From Clostridia bacterium (GTDB lineage Bacteria; Bacillota; Clostridia; Christensenellales; Aristaeellaceae), in assembly GCA_017537105.1 (NCBI GenBank), contig JAFWBZ010000386.1, forward strand, positions 1 to 8,005: a stretch of DNA of 8,005 nucleotides, written 5' to 3'. Shown here in pieces: positions 5,356-8,005 of the stretch. The notes under the pieces are model-generated. The model made no database searches. It was not told the DNA's origin and worked only from the letters and a program-made list of their open reading frames with translations. Within the stretch, counting starts at the first letter, position 1; every line of letters starts with the position of its first letter. The translations under genes were made by a program, and so were the position numbers.

Positions 5356-6291
5356 ATGATCAACGAGCCCGATTTTGTCAGAAGCCTTTCGCTGACCCGC
5401 GTGCTGCCCCCGGACGGCAAGACGCTGCCCATCGAGGTCAGCAACACCACCCGGCCGGGCATACAGTTTGCCGGCTACTGGGACTTCTTCCCCTACGAGC
5501 GGCCGCAGCTGCTGGGCAAGGTGGAGATGACCTACCTGTCCTCGCTCCACGAGGACGTGCGCCGCGAACGGCTGACGAAGTACTTCAGCTACCCGCTGCC
5601 CTGCGTCATCATCTGCCGCAACTATCCCTGCTTTGACGACATGCTGGTCCTGGCGGCGGCGCACCACATTCCGATCTACGCCTCCCCGAAGGAGACCGTG
5701 CAGGTCGAGCTGGACCTGATCGCCTACCTGCGCAACGCGCTGGCACCCCGGGAGACCCGGCACGGCGTGCTGGTGAACGTGTTCGGCACGGGACTGATGA
5801 TCACCGGCGAGAGCGGCGTGGGCAAGAGCGAGGCGGCGCTGGAGCTGATCAAACGCGGACACCAGCTGGTGGCCGACGACGTGGTGGACATCCGGCGCGT
5901 GGATGAGGGGCGCCTGGTGGGCGAATCGCCGGAGCTGGTCCGGCACTTCATGGAGATCCGCGGCGTGGGCATCATCGACATCTCTACGATGTACGGCGTC
6001 GGCGCCATCATGCGCTCCAAGACCATCAACATGGTGGTGCACCTGGAGATGTGGCAGGCGGGCAAGGAGTACGACCGGCTGGGCATGGTGGACAACTATA
6101 CGGAAATCCTGGGCGTCAAGCTGCCCTACCTGCTGCTGCCCATTCATCCCGGCCGCAATTTGGCGGTGGTGCTGGAGGTGGCGGCCCGGAACCTGCGCCT
6201 CAAGCAGATGGGCTACAACGCGGCCAACGAGCTGACCCGCCGCCACATGGAGCGGGCCCAGCGGCAGATGGAGGAGGAAGAGCAGCCGTAG
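5356..6291 (+). CDS. hprK: HPr kinase/phosphorylase (HprK/P)
   Basis: This 311-residue bifunctional enzyme phosphorylates and dephosphorylates the regulatory serine (Ser46) of HPr and Crh in response to glycolytic intermediates, ATP and phosphate. It is thereby the sensor of carbon catabolite control in Bacillota. The N-terminal domain covers about residues 1-130. The C-terminal kinase domain shows H136 in RHGVLV, Walker A GESGVGKSE (151-159), ADDVVDIR with D174/D175 (173-180), the family signature EIRGVGIIDI (200-209), YDRLG (239-243) and the C-terminal loop PIHPGRNLAVVLEVAA (262-277). All catalytic residues I can name are present. In that last loop the usual basic residue (PVRPGRN or PVKPGRN) is H264. 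Length is normal for the family. The tail is acidic (MEEEEQ). GGGAGG (5340-5345) precedes the ATG. No canonical HPr gene is in the window; the HPr-like gene ends about 1.1 kb upstream. Confidence 0.95.
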   Translation: MINEPDFVRSLSLTRVLPPDGKTLPIEVSNTTRPGIQFAGYWDFFPYERPQLLGKVEMTYLSSLHEDVRRERLTKYFSYPLPCVIICRNYPCFDDMLVLAAAHHIPIYASPKETVQVELDLIAYLRNALAPRETRHGVLVNVFGTGLMITGESGVGKSEAALELIKRGHQLVADDVVDIRRVDEGRLVGESPELVRHFMEIRGVGIIDISTMYGVGAIMRSKTINMVVHLEMWQAGKEYDRLGMVDNYTEILGVKLPYLLLPIHPGRNLAVVLEVAARNLRLKQMGYNAANELTRRHMERAQRQMEEEEQP

Positions 6292-6340
6292 CGCGGCGGT
6301 GCCGGACGGCGGAGTTTGAATACATCGGGAGGAATGGAAC

Positions 6341-7285
6341 ATGATCTACATCGGCATAGACGTCGGCGGGCTGTCCTTCAAGGCGGGCGCGGTGGACGAA
6401 GCGGGACACATCCTCAGCAAGGCGAGCTGCCCCAGCGGAGTGGAGCGCGGCTATGGTCCCATGATCCGGGACATGGCGGAGCTGGCCTTCCGCGTGGCGA
6501 AGGAAAGCGGCCACTCGATGGACGAGGTGAAATCCATCGGCATCGGCATCCCTGGCATCATCGATCCCGGCACGGGCCGCGTGCCCTTCTGCAACAACCT
6601 GTTCTGGACGGACGTGCCGATCCTGGACGAGATGAAGAAGTACACCGACATCCCCGTCTACGTGGACAACGACGCCACGGTGGCGGGGCTCGCGGAGTCC
6701 GTGGCGGGCGTGTCTGCGGGCGTGAAGAACAGCGTGTTCGTCACGCTGGGCACCGGCATCGGCGGCGGCGTCATCCTGAACGGCCGGGTGTTCACCGGCA
6801 GCCACGGCGTGGCCACCGAAATCGGCCACGTGACCACCGTGGACGGCGGTGAGCCTTGCAACTGCGGCAAGCGCGGCTGCTGGGAGCGCTACGCCAGCGC
6901 CACCGCCCTGATCCGCGAGGGCCGCAGGCTGTGCGAGCGCAAGCCCGAATGCGCCCTCATGAAGGCGGTGGAGGGCAACACCGACGCGATCACCGCCAAG
7001 CACGTCTTCGACCTGGCCAAGGCAGGCGATCCCGACTGCCTGGAGCTGTTCGACTGGTACATCCACCACCTGTGCATGGGCCTGGGCAACCTGGTCAGCC
7101 TCTACGATCCGGAGGTCTTCGTGCTGGGCGGCGGCGTCTCCCACGCCGGGGAATTCCTGCTGGACGCCGTGCGGAAGGAGCTGCCCAACTGGGTGTTCTT
7201 CAAGAGCATGCCCTTCGCCCGGGTGGAGCTGGCGAAGCTGACCAACGACGCGGGCATCATCGGCGCGGCGATGCTGGGCCGGTAG
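6341..7285 (+). CDS. ROK-family glucokinase
   Basis: The 314-residue cytoplasmic sugar kinase probably converts glucose to glucose-6-phosphate with ATP. It shows the phosphate-binding GIDVGG (5-10), the catalytic aspartate D111 in VDNDATVA, and the ROK signature LGTGIGGGVILNGRVFTGSH (136-155). E160-I-G-H163 is followed by the zinc site C173-N-C-G-K-R-G-C180, and VLGGGVS (261-267) lies near the end. There is no N-terminal helix-turn-helix, so this is an enzyme rather than an NagC/Mlc-type repressor. Length and zinc motif fit Bacillota glucokinase (GlcK), but other hexoses are possible within ROK. The usual NDAN motif reads NDAT here. GGGAGG lies seven bases before the ATG. It starts 49 bp after hprK and is surely in the same transcript. 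A PTS-independent glucose kinase next to the catabolite-control kinase suggests sugars enter mostly as free sugars. Confidence 0.88.
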   Translation: MIYIGIDVGGLSFKAGAVDEAGHILSKASCPSGVERGYGPMIRDMAELAFRVAKESGHSMDEVKSIGIGIPGIIDPGTGRVPFCNNLFWTDVPILDEMKKYTDIPVYVDNDATVAGLAESVAGVSAGVKNSVFVTLGTGIGGGVILNGRVFTGSHGVATEIGHVTTVDGGEPCNCGKRGCWERYASATALIREGRRLCERKPECALMKAVEGNTDAITAKHVFDLAKAGDPDCLELFDWYIHHLCMGLGNLVSLYDPEVFVLGGGVSHAGEFLLDAVRKELPNWVFFKSMPFARVELAKLTNDAGIIGAAMLGR

Positions 7286-7326
7286 GGCCGGGCGCAGCGC
7301 CATCCGGGACAGAGGAGGAGCTTTCC

Positions 7327-8005
7327 ATGCAGACCTATGAGCGGTTTTTGAATTACATTCAGTACGACACGGCGTCGGACGAGCAAAGCCCGACCTGCCC
7401 CAGCACCGCAAAGCAGCTGGCGCTGGCGGAGGCGCTGGTGCAAGAGATGCAGGCGCTGGGCATTCGGGATGCCCGCGTGGACGGCGACGGCTACGTCTAC
7501 GGCAGCATTCCGGCCAACGCCGAAGGCCTCCCGTCCATCGGGCTCATCGCCCACATGGACGTGGTGGACTGCGTGCCCTGCGCGCCGATGCGCCCGCGGA
7601 TCCTCGAACACTACGACGGCGGCCCTGTGACGCTGGACAGCGGCGACGTGCTGGACCCGGCGGTGTTTCCGGAGGTGGCCGGGGCGAAGGGCAAGCGCCT
7701 GATCGTCACCGACGGGCACACGATCCTGGGTGCGGACGACAAGGCGGGCATCGCGGAGATCCTGACCGCCTGCGAGCGGATCCTGGCCGACGGTAGCCGG
7801 AAGCACGGCAAAATCTGCATCGGTTTCACGCCGGACGAGGAGATCGGCCGCGGCGCGGACCGGTTCGACGTGCCCGGCTTCGGCGCGGACTTTGCCTACA
7901 CCATCGACGGCGGTCTGGTGGGCGAGATCGCCTTTGAAAACTTCAATGCCGCCGCGGGCAAGGTGGTGGTCAACGGGCGCAACGTGCACCCCGGCAGCGC
8001 CAAGA
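7327..8005 (+). CDS. pepT: Peptidase T (tripeptide aminopeptidase), N-terminal part cut by window edge
   Basis: 226 codons are visible and the frame is open at the right edge; PepT is normally a little over 400 residues, so about half is present. PepT is a cytoplasmic di-zinc M20 peptidase that removes the N-terminal residue from tripeptides. Zinc and catalytic marks are H76-M-D78 in LIAHMDVVD, D137 in LGADDKAGIAEI, E171/E172 in TPDEEIGRGAD and D194 in YTIDGG. The visible end (NGRNVHPGSAK, 216-226) opens the dimerisation/lid domain with H221. Segments such as HYDGG (95-99) and the TDGHTILGADDKAG region are typical of PepT rather than other M20 peptidases. GGAGGAG (7314-7320) gives a strong ribosome binding site. 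It follows the glucokinase gene by 41 bp with no terminator between, so it is probably the fourth gene of the cluster. Confidence 0.92.
   Translation, partial: MQTYERFLNYIQYDTASDEQSPTCPSTAKQLALAEALVQEMQALGIRDARVDGDGYVYGSIPANAEGLPSIGLIAHMDVVDCVPCAPMRPRILEHYDGGPVTLDSGDVLDPAVFPEVAGAKGKRLIVTDGHTILGADDKAGIAEILTACERILADGSRKHGKICIGFTPDEEIGRGADRFDVPGFGADFAYTIDGGLVGEIAFENFNAAAGKVVVNGRNVHPGSAK

Noticed and set aside
3771..5462. Very long minus-strand open frame (about 560 codons) running across three plus-strand genes and their intergenic regions
   Set aside because: It runs through the terminator and promoter region and opposite a HAD gene with all catalytic motifs. Its composition is antisense-like and it has no ribosome binding site or recognisable domain.
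6341..7285. ROK protein as a transcriptional repressor (NagC/Mlc/XylR type)
   Set aside because: It starts directly at the ATP-binding GIDVGG with no N-terminal helix-turn-helix and keeps the catalytic Asp, so it is an enzyme.
6200..7411. Long minus-strand open frame opposite hprK, glucokinase and pepT
   Set aside because: It is the antisense shadow of three conserved genes, with a low-complexity His/Ala/Arg-rich translation.
1..8005. Defence system, phage, CRISPR array or insertion sequence
   Set aside because: No direct repeat array, transposase or integrase motif, or terminal inverted repeats of an element were seen; every gene has a housekeeping, metabolic or surface role.

Overview
The window looks like chromosome from a GC-rich member of the Bacillota, most likely an uncultured Clostridia-type gut lineage. 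The evidence is an AddB-type recombination subunit, a Bacillota-style HPr kinase/phosphorylase (HprK), strong Shine-Dalgarno sequences of the AGGAGG type and SigA-like promoter hexamers. Six genes are complete and readily assigned to families, two small genes are only partly assignable, and one gene is cut off at each end. I see no RNA gene, CRISPR array, insertion sequence or phage gene.

Left part (1-827, minus strand): a small four-helix membrane protein of the small multidrug export family (COG2426) is followed 51 bp later by the first 63 codons of addB, which runs off the left edge. Its P-loop position does not read as a Walker A motif.

Divergent intergenic region (828-1187): this AT-richer stretch holds a good -10 for the rightward genes and two inverted repeats beside and over that promoter, which look like regulator sites.

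Middle part (1188-4238, plus strand): a membrane-anchored phosphodiester glycosidase (NAGPA domain) is followed by an 81-residue membrane hairpin protein. Both are clearly less GC-rich than the genes around them. Next come a PatB/MalY-type PLP C-S lyase and an 85-residue protein that aligns by eye with the HPr/Crh fold. The latter keeps a serine at the Ser46 position but has no His15 equivalent. A rho-independent terminator follows.

Right part (4463-8005, plus strand): a SigA-like promoter drives a tight cluster of a Cof-type HAD phosphatase, hprK, a ROK-family glucokinase and pepT (cut by the right edge). Intergenic gaps are 4, 49 and 41 bp, each with its own ribosome binding site. The cluster joins a sugar-phosphate phosphatase candidate, the sensor kinase of carbon catabolite control, a PTS-independent glucose kinase and a tripeptidase. 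It reads as a carbon and peptide utilisation operon. The most interesting point is the pairing of hprK with a nearby Crh-like protein that could be its substrate.
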